The notes under the pieces: generated by a model
Told to the model about the DNA's origin: nothing
Databases searched by the model: none
The model's input: only the letters and a program-made list of their open reading frames with translations
Assembly: GCA_946811695.1 (NCBI GenBank)
Contig: OX328132.1
Span: 52,403,859-52,467,858 of the forward strand
DNA from: Gonocerus acuteangulatus
Lineage: Eukaryota > Arthropoda > Insecta > Hemiptera > Coreidae
Reading direction: 5' to 3'
DNA: 64,000 nt
Position numbers and translations under genes: made by a program
Shown here: piece after piece, positions 1-13,362 of the stretch
Layout of the letters: every line of letters starts with the position of its first letter
Numbering within the stretch: the first letter of the stretch is position 1

Positions 1-245
1 GCGTTAATTTAATTTATCATTTTGGAAGTCTCAGAATTCAGAACTGAAGTAGAAATTCATGAGATACAGAAGACTGGTCAAGATAAAATGGCATTTACAG
101 TTTCATTACATGGTATAACAATTTTAAAAATGAAAAATTAAGTTTTATTCATAACCTCCTTCTTAAGAGTGTTGAATTAAATTTTATTGCATACAAAATT
201 AAAAAAAAAACTCATATTTTTAAATTTATATGTAATTATTTCTAG

Positions 246-418
246 ACAAGTTATGACTTTGAGTCAGAATTGATAAAAATTGGAAGCTCACATTCTTTAA
301 AAATAGAAATGGGCAGTCGTCAAGGATTACCACCTGCTTCTCTTCAGGTTTTTTCAAAAGCTGATCCATTATTACATGGAATTGTAGTATCAAGTTTTAA
401 CCAAGAGTTTTCAAATAA
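246..418 (+). CDS. NCSTN: Nicastrin exon (ectodomain, LPPASLQ segment)
   Basis: Acceptor TTATTTCTAG precedes 246 and donor GTAAGT begins at 419. Translation from ACA at 246 gives [15 protein letters not shown] and later [16 protein letters not shown], matching the nicastrin LPPSSLQ region. It ends in phase 2. Confidence 0.88.
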
Positions 419-444
419 GTAAGTACTAAAAAAAGACATAGTTT

Positions 445-494
<50 letters not shown>

Positions 495-2564
495 ATTCTT
501 ATTTTTTTTTTTTTTTTTTTTTTTTATGGTGCATCTGCATCTAGGCCATTAGCGCGGTTTTAATTATTATTGCAGTTTTGTAATATTTCCCAACAATGTA
601 ATGCAAATATAATTTGTCTATAATTAAGAAAGGTAAATTATAATTTAATACAAAAGTGTTTAAGCAGCTATAGCTAATTCGTGGGAAAATGTATTTAAAC
701 TATTTCTCCTTCTTTATTAAAAATAAAGCTCATATGGATGACCAGAAAATAAAGTATTACCCATGGAAGGAATAGAATACACTTTTTTCTTTATATATAA
801 AATAATTTTACTTTTTAACAGATTTGTCCTACATTAACAAAAACCATAAATTACTCACAATAAAAATGAATATACTACTTGTAGGCTTCCGTGGCTCGTA
901 GTTTTTATTATTTTAGTCTTCTAGTTTGGGCCGTGTCATATTGCAATTCCATAGTGTGATGCTGAGGCACTGCGGTTTATATCTCAGTTACTCCAGGAGC
1001 ATAGCCGACCTTTCTGAGGCTCTGATTGGGGACATGCATGTTGAAGTTCTTTGGTTTTAAAGTAACCAATCTGTTTGTTTTTTTCTTTGCAACGACTGGT
1101 GTCAATCATTTATTTAACTTAAAACCATCTTCTTTATTCAAATTTGTTGGCTCTAATTATTCTAGCATCACTTATTATGTGTTTTTGCCGCAAGTTGTCT
1201 TGACTAATATTTGTGTTTTATTGAATTCAGTGACTTAGTTGGTGCTCTACAACTGCTGATCTTTTTATATTCCTGTTACAAATGCTATGCATGAATATAT
1301 TCCAGTGACATAAACTGCTACACTCCAATAAATTCATTTTCCCATTTTTTCTACAATCACTGCTCTCTTTTAGAGAGATATTCTCTCTTTTATCACACTG
1401 TCGAACTATCCTAGTTAATTAGATATCTGTTAGATTATAGAAGAATGTCCTCTTTTTTTTTTTTTAACGGCGCATCGACAAATCTTGGCCATTAGCGCCG
1501 GCCTCCAGGTTGCGGCCAGGAATTTTCTCAGCGAGCCCTGAGATGAGAAAATTTCTGCCGCCGGTGGGCATCGAACCCACCATCTCCCGCTTATGAATCC
1601 AGCGCGCTAGCCACTAGACCACGGGAGACCCCAAGAATGTCCTTATGCGTGTTTTTCCCAAATGATTGTGAGTTAAAGCTAATTTTTGCTCAAGCGGGGT
1701 GTCCTTGATCACCCTAAATGTCCATTATTCACTTACTGAGACTTTACCCAAGGCCACTACCTGTAGGGGTTAAGGTGTTTGTTGTATTGTTTACATACAC
1801 TTTTGCCAAAATCTCACAAACCTTTTTGCATCTTTAGGCTAAATAAGAAATTCAAAATATGATTCTAACAAATAGTTCTCAGTAAAAATTCTGGTTTGTC
1901 ACATTTCTCATGTATAAATACGGAAATTGCCTCATCTTTGAATACAACTGAAGATTTATTTAAATGTTGTTTAATACCAAGTGAGGAGGTTCTTACTCTG
2001 TGTCTTCAAACATAAAATACAGTAAAAACTATTGACTGAAATAACTGCTTGAAAATTTTATTTTATTATTAACCCATTTGCTGCTACCAACATAGTTCTG
2101 TGCAATGAGGATAGCATGCCTCCAGTGCTTCACAGATCTGTGATTCTGACAACTGCTGCTCTCACTTATTTTTGTGTCGAAACCGGCATCTAGTGGTATC
2201 GAAATCAATTACTAGGCTCTTAGAATTGTCAGTAGATAGGTTTTGCACCTCCTTTTCAAACTATGCCAGCTTTATAAACCTTAGCCTTCAGACCTTTTTA
2301 TACCTGCTTTCAAGGGTTACTGAACCCTTGTAGACCTACTCAAGTGCCTCAGTTTGACCTCTCAAACAGTAAGTTTCAAAAACTCTTCTTTTCTAGTATT
2401 TAATCACTATACCTTTTACAAAACGGTGATTTGGATGGAATGTTAAGCCGTTCCAACGGAATTATTTAAAACATTTAATTAAAAAAAAATCAGTACTATT
2501 GACAGTCCATAGTCTCGATAAAAAAAAATAAATAAATAAATAAAAAAAAAAAATAAATAAAATA

Positions 2565-2604
<40 letters not shown>

Positions 2605-5600
2605 GCACTGGATGGTTGTTGAGGTGACAGCCTTATAGCACCCAGTCAAGCCTTGCACTACTCAGCAGCAAATGGGTTAATATTTCATTATTCTTTTTAA
2701 TGCTGATTGACACAACATAGGATTTTTATATGTTGTTGAATTTGAGTTGATCTATGAAATAAGGGTCTCAATCTGATATAACCTAATGCTTAGGCCGTAT
2801 GAGTTGCTCCGTACTCAAAAGAAACTGATACCAGTTTACTTTGAGTCACTACCCATGTAATTAAATGGGACACTACACACGACGCAACTGGTTAGTTACT
2901 GGTTGCCTGGGGACTCGCATGTCCAGTCGCTAGGGGATCAGTTACTAACTTGAGTGTGATGGCTGACCAGCAAATCAATCTGTTGCTGGTGGGGGAAGTT
3001 AAAAAAACATCCTATTTTATATCAAGGGCGTATATAAGGGAGGATTGCAGTCCTCCCTTATATAGATCACTTGGTTCAGAAATAAATTTTTTTTTTTTTT
3101 TTTTTTTTTGGGATGGGGTCTCCCGTGGTCTAATGGCTAGCGCCTTGGATTCATAAGTGGGAGATGGTGGGTTCGATTCCCAACCTCCGGCAGGAATTTT
3201 ATCATCCCACGGCTCGCTGGTAAAATTCCTCGCTACAGCCTGGATGTCGGCGCTAATGACGTAGATGTAGATGCGCCGTAAAAAAGAAAAAAAAATTTTT
3301 TTGGGGGGTGTGATAGCTTTTTAACTGGCTAACTATTCCAAGTTCTAGATTGTTAGTATTCCATACCCCCAAATGCTCTCAGCCCTCCTCCCAAAATTCT
3401 GCCAGCCCCACCGAAAATGTTTTCTATATACGCCCATGTTTTATGCAGGGTGTCCTCCATTGAGATGACATAACTTTAGGGGTTTATTCTGCATCTCATT
3501 TGTAGTTCAGTGATGCAAAAATGAGCGTCCTATCTCAACGTGTAGCAGAGCTATTCAAACTTTTGTCTATTTTCAAAACTATTATTTTTTTTTTTATAAA
3601 AAAAAGTTTTGAAAATATACAAAAGTTTGGATAGCTCTGCTACATGTTGATGCAGAACACTCATTTTTGCGTGACTGAACTACAAATGAGGTGCAGAATA
3701 AACCTCTAAAGTTATGACATCTCAATACGGGACACCCTGTATAGTTACCACCTTCCTGGTTATTCTAGGAAACACGAAATAGAGAAGACGAGTGCAGAAT
3801 TCGAGAACGACATAAAATTGACCTATTTACCTATTCTGAAAACATTTTTCAAGGTATAGGTGCATCCAATAACTAATGGCTATTCTTATTTTCCGACACC
3901 TGACATAATTGTACAACATTATGGCAGGAGCGAATATAGGAAATAATTTTATGGGGGGCTGGTAACTTTTGAGGGGTATGGAATCTAGAACATGGAATAG
4001 CTAGCCAACTAAAACGCTATTACACATAAAAGAAATGTTTTTTTCTGAACTAAGTGATCTTATTTAATTTATTTTTAAAGCTTTTATGGAACATTTTTAC
4101 TGATTAAATCCAAATTTCGGGGGGGCTGCAGGGCCTCAAACTCCTCCCCTTATACACGCTCAAGTATAATGGTTTCTCCATCACTTGAATCTTCCGTAAT
4201 TTCAACTACGGCATCCATGATAACACTGAACATGAGAGATTTCAATTTATAATGAGTAGCCTTGTGTGTGGAGCCAAGTCACCAATCAGTCTGTAACTGG
4301 TTAGTAACCGAAATTACCAACTGGTAAACGGACTTCTTGGTTGAATTACTAACTAGTAGCTCCGTGTGTATATGGCCTTATTCCATATTTATTAAAATCA
4401 AATTAATTATGTCCTTTAATTTTTATTGGCTACAAATATAATCTAATGCCTTAAAAAAATGATTATAGAATCCTGACCTAATATAGGTCATGATTCTATA
4501 ATAATTTTTTTGTGTCTTACTTGTCTATTATTATTTATGAAAAAATATGTTCAAAACTACTTTTGGTTAAATGTTTTTTATAAATGTAATTGATAAAATA
4601 AATGATTCTTTAGGCTTAGTGATACTTATAAAATTATTGAAAAGCAATGATGAAACCATTCGCAATTTACTAGATTTATTTTTCATGTAAGAGTATGTAA
4701 TCAAGTTCTAAAATATATTGTGTTATCCAGGCCAACAATGAAAAATCTTTGTGACTGATTAGGAATTTCATTTATTCATTTCAGATACTTCAATGGCCTT
4801 TTGGATAATGCTAATACAATCCATTATGAATATTCCACACCTGGCGTTTTACAAGAAAATATAGCTGCTTTGTCATCTTCTATAGCATCTGTAGTATACA
4901 CTGCTCTAAGTGGTTCATCTAAGGATTTTTCATCAAAAGATTTTGTTAATACAGTAAGTTATTTTTTTATTAGTTCATTTTCATTATCTATTCCGTATTA
5001 TGGCAGTTTTGTGTAGCAAACTGTGGTTACTGTGTTTGGAATTTGATCTTTCATTATTATTTATTTTTATCAAAGGATCTTTGCTTTTGATTCATTGTTT
5101 TAGAATTGAGGTTGTGTAAATAATTTTTCTGTGGACATGAAAGCATTTGAATTTACTCACTTATGGGTTTATACATTTTAAAAGGTTATCCTCTCCCACA
5201 ATAGCTTATTGAAGGCCTGAGTAGACACTTAGTAAAATTGCAATATAACTAAAAGCTTAATATTGACAGATAAGTTATCAGTTAATATATTGTAACAAGG
5301 AATTTATGTTATAGCCTGTTCAGATAAACCCAGGAGTTCGATTTTGCAAGCGCGAACGTCTGAACAAGAATTTCCCCTTCACTCTCCCTTCTGTTCCACC
5401 ATTTGCAAAGCCTTTTAATGATCAAACACTTGACGTGAATCACTATAAGAACTGATTATGTCCCGTTTGAGACTAGGGATTGCTTTGAGAGGTTAGATAA
5501 GGGAAATAGTTTTTAATATTTATCAATGCTTGGCAAAAGCTAAGGCTGAAAACGTTTTGAATTTCATAGTTATGTCTAAGAGAATTTTTGCGGCTAATTT

Positions 5601-6144
5601 TCTACCGAGAATATAGACCACACCCTTTTCCCTCCATCTAACCATCTATTTGAATAGGCAACGTTATAGTCAAAATTGTTTTGTTAGCTTTGGCCAAGTA
5701 TTGATAAATATTAAACACTATCTCCCTAGCCTGACCTCTCCTAGCCTTCCCTAGTCCTAAACGTGACATAATCAGTTTTTATTGAGTTTCACATAGCATG
5801 TTGTATTAAGCGGCCCCTACACAGTCAGTAATAATGACATTACCTTATCAAAATGACAGTAATAATGATAGTGTAAGGTGGACAAAGTTGGAATGACGAA
5901 CAGTAATGATGTGAATCCGGATTTTCTGATCTCGGCTTCATTCTTACTGAAAGTCGAGGGGATACTGTCATTAGTAGTGATGGTGTAGGGAGCGCTACAT
6001 CATTAATCTGTCATTACTCAGTCTATCTCGAGCTGTAACTAGGTGAAACAGATATAAAGGTTAAACTAGATTGAGTAGAAAGGGCAAAAAATAAGATGAA
6101 TTGAAACGTATGACTCTACCTTGGTAACATTATAGTTATAAAAG

Positions 6145-6195
<51 letters not shown>

Positions 6196-6206
6196 TATAC
6201 ATATAT

Positions 6207-6260
<54 letters not shown>

Positions 6261-9200
6261 GTACAGGGTGATTCAGGTCTAAGTAGCCAAACTCTAGGAG
6301 GTGATTGTAAATATAATTTCCAACAAAAAAGTTCATTTGAAGTATGGTCCGATTCAGAAAGGAAAAGGAGCTATGTCCAATTCTCTGTTTTTTTAACGTA
6401 GTCATGTTTTTTAATGAATAAGAAAGAATTTCTCAAACACTTTTCAAGATAATTTAATTCTAATTATGCCATCATAAAATAGATAAAATTTCCTTTAAAC
6501 AACAGTAATTTAATTCACTAAACCCATTATGAAAAGATACTTTCTTGATTTCCAATAACGCACTTCAGTTTTTATCAATGAATCGGAGTTTTTTCGCGAT
6601 TTTTTTCCTCAGCCCCCTAATACTTACACGAAAACTTCTACGTTAAGTAAACATTAAATCCATGCAAATGAAGTGGAGGTTTATACCGGGTTAAATTGAA
6701 CGATTGGCTCCCTTTTGTCAAAAAAATGTGGAATGTAGTTTTGTTCCTTTCAAATACCTTGTGTGAAGAAAATTAAAAATTATTCTTTTTGTATTGGCCA
6801 AACTGTGGGAATCCATTGTTCAGTCCGGAAGCAATAAAAAGTAACTGGAAGAAATGATTGGAAAAGTTTTTCATTTGCGAGATATGTTACATTTGTGTTT
6901 TGCAAATTTTCAATGATTTATCTTTTACACGACAAAGTTGCCTCTAAAATATTTGCTAATATAATTGAAAATTTGCCGAAATTGCAATTGGACCTTTATC
7001 AACTTGGACAGTGGATCCATCTACTCTCTAACAGAAAAGATTGGAAAAATTCGTGCTGTTTGCAGGACAGCAATCCATCTGGAACCATGAATCTATGTGC
7101 AAGCGGAATGTCTTCCATTGCAATAGGTTGATTGTGCTGAAAAAGATATTCGTCCAAAATTCTGCACCACATGTTAACTTGGAGCTGATACTGATTGTGT
7201 GATCTTCACAAGGCATAAGGATTAACATGAGACCAAGTATGCAAATTGGTACTGTTAAATATGCCATCATTGTGAATGTGGACTCTTTAACATTTCAAAT
7301 TATGTGTAAATTTTGGATTACAATTATTCGAACATCCTGAAATGTTTTTGAATTCTCCCCTCAAAATTTCTAATCAAAACTGGGTGCCAAATACATCTCG
7401 CAAAAGATAAATCAATGAAAAATAGGAAAATAAAAAATGTGATATATTTCTCAAATGAAAAACTTTTCCAATCGTTTCTTTCAGTTACTTTTATTGCTTC
7501 CGGACTGGGTAATGGATTCCCACAGTTTGCCAATAAAAAATGAATAATTTTTAATTTGGTATTTGAAAGTAACAAAACTCACATTCCACATTTTTTGACA
7601 AAAGGAGCCAATCGTTCAATTTATCCCTCAATAAACCTTCACTCCATTTTCATGGATTTAATGCTTACTAAATGCAGAACTTTTCGTGTTAGTAGTGAAT
7701 CTGTAGTCCGTAAGGGGACTGAGGAAAAAATTCGCGAAAAAACTCGGTTTCCTCGATAAAAACAAAAGTGCGTTATCGGACGTCCAGAAAGTATCTTTTA
7801 ATTATGGTTTTAGTGAATTAAATTACTGTTTTTTTAAAGGACATTTTGTCTATTTTGTGATGGTATAATTATAATTTATTTATCTTTAATAGTTTTTGGG
7901 CAATCCTTTCTTATTCATTAAAAACATGACTACGTTAAAAAAACATAAAATTGGAAATAGCTCCTTTTCTTTTCGGAATCGGACCATACTTCAAATGAAC
8001 TATTTTCTTGGAAATTATGTTTACAATCACCTCCTGAAGTTTGGCTACTTAGACCTGAATCACCCTGTATATATATATATCAAAGTAGCGATTCCGCATT
8101 AAGTCACATAAGGTACTAACAACTTTTCACATTCGTTACTTTGCATTTGTATCGACGATATAAAATAGGTTGAAAGTGCTTTATTTTTTATATCGACTTT
8201 AGAAAATAATGTTGACGTGATTCTTTTATCAATTCATTTGTCTTATAGAGTAGATTAGAAGAAAATATAATCGTTAAACTATAATTTATATTTCGTCAAA
8301 TATATTCAAAAATATGCTTACATTTTCAAGCAAACTAGTATTATACATTTTTTTACACCAAAAATAATAGCAGATTTAAAATCAGCACCCCAAGAAACCC
8401 CAACGTGGTGAATAATATTGAAAACAAAAAATAATGATTTTTCCCAGTCTGGAAGAGAATAAAAATTTCTAAGCGAAAAAGTAATGTGACGTTTTGAAAT
8501 TCAATATCTCCCCTTGAGATAATCCGATTTTTACGTCATTGAAATCTTTCAAAAGAAGAAAGACTCCTTTTTCTAACCATATAAATGACTATTGTATTAT
8601 CTCAAAAGGTACTTGCGAAAAATGGTTATCCAAATAAAAATAAAATATAAACTTTTTTGCACATAACCTCGGTCCCAGAACACTTGGAAACGCCCCGATT
8701 GGAAGGATATGTGTCATATTAAGGCCTTTACAAATGTTTCACATGTTTTTTTGTGGCTAGTGTCGCAATTATAGCTACACAGGCGACTTTGCGAGGATCC
8801 ATTATTAACAAAACGCTTCTGTCACAGAGATCACAATGCATACTGAAGAAAAGTAATGACATTAAAAATGATCCGTGGAATGACGGTGTAAGGTGTACAT
8901 TGTAATGATGATATGGAATGACGAGAGTTGAATAGTAATGACATCACTGATAATGTCATTATTACTGACCATGTAGGGGCCGCTTTAAAATAGTAATGCA
9001 AATGGCGGAACTGTCGGGAATAATTCCTGCTTGTGTGATTTGAACTATTCCATCTAACTGAACGGGCTATAGTTATATAAACTATGTTTCTACTTCTAAT
9101 AATTCCTACATTAAAAATAACAAATAAACTGATTTCAATTGAAATAAATTTTGATTCACACACACTAGCTCCTACGAATATATTCTACATAAATCCGAAG

Positions 9201-12116
9201 GTATATTTACGATACTGCTTTTTTTTTTCTTTTTTTTTAAAGTATGTAGTCATCACAGAAAATTAAAGGCTAACCATATATTACCATTACAAACCATAAA
9301 AAATACACACAAAAAAATTACCATTTTTTTACGATGTATCGACATCTGGGTCATTAGCGCCGACCATATTTTATTATCTTTGAAATAAATCAAATTTAAA
9401 GGAGTAATGTATACTGTACTAACATGAAATGATTAGCTAATTCCTATGTCAACATGGATAATTTTATCATTTCAGACCAATGAACTATTTCATTGCTTCT
9501 TAGTAACCAGATTATGCAAATTAATGAAGGAAGTGTATAGTGGAAGTGAAGAAACTTATGCCAGTGTGGGACCTTTTTCCTTGTATGTTGGTGTTCAGCC
9601 ATCTGCTAATCCCATCACAACAACAACAGGCTTATTGTTAGCATATCTCACCTCAGACCGAATTACATTTTCAAAAGAAAATTGTTCAATGGGTTCAAAT
9701 CAAAAAGTAAGTTTGAGACTTTCTTTCAAAATTAATAAAATGTTCTGCAGCCAGAAAATAGATAATAGTGTATGTTGGTTGGTAATATTTATTTATGAGT
9801 TAAAACTGTTAATTTATATGGTACTATGAAAGAGATATGTTGAGTGGCTTAATTTTGGGTGCTACAAGGATGAAATTGCAGTGCCTATAAATAGGCTCTG
9901 CTGTTAAAACAGATATTAGCAGTGAGAGCCATAGGACTCCCTTCCATAATTTAATCCATCTTAACTTCCTGGATAAGAAATATACAGAGAGAGAACAGCA
10001 AGGGAAGGGATGTTCCGATACCATGAAAGTATCGATACCTACTCATATGAGTAGTACTCAAATAATTTTTCGATACTACTCATACAAGTACTCCTAATGT
10101 ATTGATACTTACTCATATCGATACTTTTTGATTTTTTTAAATGAAGCTTAAAAAAAGGACAATAATTTTGTGAGGGTAAAAATTAAAAGTGAAGTAATTA
10201 ATTAACTAATTTTTATTTAATTAACAAAAATTATCTTATAAAAAGTATAAAAAAAAAACAAAAAAAACTATAGAATCAAGATAGCCCAAAAATGGTAACT
10301 GCTCTAGGTATTTTGGAGACAATCTGTTCCTTGTTTGCGACATTGTTGCTCCGGCTTTATAAAATAAGCACTCGCTTGGAACCGATGTTTACACTGCAAT
10401 TAAATATTGCTGTGCATATTTGTACAGGCAAGGAAATACAAATTTCATATCATCCCAGTCTGCAAACGGGATGTTTTCAACGGAACTACTGGATTTGATA
10501 AATATAGAGAAACTTCTTTGCCCTGGTGAGAGTTTTTTCTTCTTGCATCCATGTGCCAAATCCTCATGATGATTCCAAAACTCATATTCGAGTGGTACAA
10601 CCATAATTCTAAGTTTTTGAATAGCTCATGCAGAGATGTCTTGGAAGTGTAGGTTTTTAAACCTTGGGTCTAAAAGCTTAGCCACGGCTGCATGGTCTTG
10701 ATTCAATCATCATATACCTTTCTTTCAGCTCACTCAATAAAACGTCCTTACATTCTTTAATGATAGTAGTGTTTGGTGTGATACTATTCAGTTCTGTAGT
10801 TAAGTAATTAAGCATTTGTATATTTTTGGAAATTGTTATATACTCTTGGCCAGATGCTTTTCTTGTTACGCATTGAAAAGGCTTCAATATGGCTGTAAAC
10901 TCTTTCAATGTTTCCATTTCCACAACACTTGGCAAATTTAGAGCTACTACACTCTCGATTACAATATTCTCAACCTTAGGAATCGCTCTAACATAAAAAA
11001 TGTTGAGTTCCATCTAGTTTTTGAGTCTGGAATAAGTTTTAAAACTGATTCGGTAGAAAAAATATTGCCCATTGGGATTTTTCGTAGCTTAGCCGCTTGT
11101 ACAACACTGTTTTTATCCAATGAACAATTTCTCGTACTTTTATAACAGCTGATTTAACACAGGGTAACTTTAGTGCCTATTCAACTATGAGATTTATAGT
11201 ATGCACAAAACTCAGCAATTTCTTTTTACCTAATGACATCCATATGGCAGACAACATTGAACTGGCATTATCTATTACAACTGGACTTACAGATTTTGGT
11301 AAGTAGAATGGCCCATTTTTTGATAATATCAAGAACATTTTCCTTTATGTAATCAGCTATATATATATCATTCATTTAATGCACGACTTGCAAGATAATA
11401 CATACACATTTTACCAGTTTCTACAAAAAGTACTGTGGCGCCCATGAATCCCACTTCATTCATTGTCTCTGTCCATATACCTCGCGTTAGACAGTATTTG
11501 TCTATTTTGGATAAACTGGACGTATATATAGCAACATGGATCACCAACATGATGTTAAACTATAATAAAATATATATATAAAAAAAAACATATAGCAACA
11601 CAAACTTCGTACTTTTCCGTAGTCAGTCTGATTCGATTCAATACCAAGTACTTTTGTTTCGATACCAAGTAAGTATTGCAAGAATTATTCGATGCTATTA
11701 GTACTTGGTATCGAATCAAAAGTATCGAGTGCCTACTCGTATTTACTAGTATCGGAACATCCCTAAGCAAGGGTACACAACAAAGATTTTACCATTGCCA
11801 TTGATATTTGTTTTAATATATTGAAAATGCGATGAAAAGTATAATAAACATCTTAATATATTCTTCTATATTCTATTCTTTGTAAATTTCAGGCATATTC
11901 ATACTTTTGGGTGTATGGTCCAAATAGAGAAGGTGTATGCTTAAATACTACTTTAAAATTTACACCGGCTGTGAGTCCAGCTTTTTTAATACCAGGTAAT
12001 TTCTTTAGTTAATTTAAAGAAATATTATTGTCTTTATTTTTTTCCTGGAGCTAAAAAAATAAAGAAAATTTTGTGTTTCAATGAATTTGAGCATCTCTTT
12101 AGCTTTCAAAATATTT

Positions 12117-12162
<46 letters not shown>

Positions 12163-13308
12163 TAACCACCCAAAATTTAAAGCTATAATAGATTTTCTGG
12201 CCTTACTTTCAAGTCACAACTTCTATCCGAGTTTGCTTTTAATTAGTACTGAGCTGAGCGCAAGTTTTTAGATTTTGAAACAGTTTTGGCATTTCAAAAG
12301 TTATGCAATATTATCAAATTTGTGATGAGGATAATGGTTATGGTCACTTTCTGCAAACATAGTTCTCTTCTTCTCACCCAAAAACTCTAATGAGATGAAG
12401 ATAGCTGTTACGGCAATAGAAAGTCAAGTAATGGTTGGGGTTCGGCTAGGAGAAAAACGTCAGATCTTCAGAAAAATCTATATTGCTAACGTTCTGGCAT
12501 GCTCTTTGGCAGCCTTCTTCAGCACTAAATGCCTAGATGAAGGAGTTATCGTGGTGTTCCTACCTTACCTAGGAATTTACTGGCAAAGAAGGCTGCCAAA
12601 GAGCATGCTGAAACATTCACAATATAGATTATTCTGAAAATCTGACGTTTTTCTCTTAGCCGAACCCTAACCATTACTTGACTTTCTATTGCAGTCTATA
12701 ATGAGAGTTCTATCTGTACATGTAGCAGCACATGGCATGGAGTTCTATCTGAGCATTGCTTCTTTATGCTAAAGCAAATTTATTCAAATAATTTGTTTTC
12801 TAAAACAACGAGGTACCATTTTAAAGCTTATTAAATAAGGCAACTTTTGAGGTAAACCTTTAAGTCTACAAATAGCTGATTAAGAAAATATTGAATAATT
12901 TAAGAGAACACTAAGAACAATAGTTCACATCTATTATGGCTGTTAGTGTAGCTCTTAATTTATATGACAATATTTCAATAACGGGTGTTGAATGTAGATT
13001 CTGGAAATGTGGTTATTGCTTACGATACAGTAATCAGAAATCAGGAACAGTTTTTCATAAAAAGAAGCATTAGTTTTGAAAATAGACAAAAGTTTGAGTA
13101 GCCCTGCTACATGTTCAGATACAACGCTTATTTTTGCGTCACTTAACTACAAATGACGTACAGAATAAACCCCTTATGTAATGACATCTCAATGCGGGAC
13201 GCCCTGTATAATCCCAATGAAATCTGTGTATCAAGCCTCAAAAAACCTAAAAAAGGTAAAGGTTTTCATTATTATTATTATTATTGGATTATATTCATTT
13301 CAATTTTT

Positions 13309-13362
<54 letters not shown>

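Noticed and set aside
13..141. Open, codon-like stretch upstream of the first nicastrin exon
   Set aside because: It reads LEVSEFRTEVEIHEIQKTG and could be an upstream exon, but no clear acceptor is inside the window and no convincing donor with the required phase 0 was found (only a weak GTAGAA near 50).
2784..4380. One large transposon bounded by TAGGCCGTATGAG and a CATATGGCCTTA-like right end
   Set aside because: The inverted ends match poorly. The region is better explained by several smaller adjacent MITEs and a SINE.
6136..6405. Tyr/Ile-rich open frames over TA arrays (also near 12071, 13153, 16300, 45350 and 62196)
   Set aside because: They are translations of microsatellites, with no coding signal.
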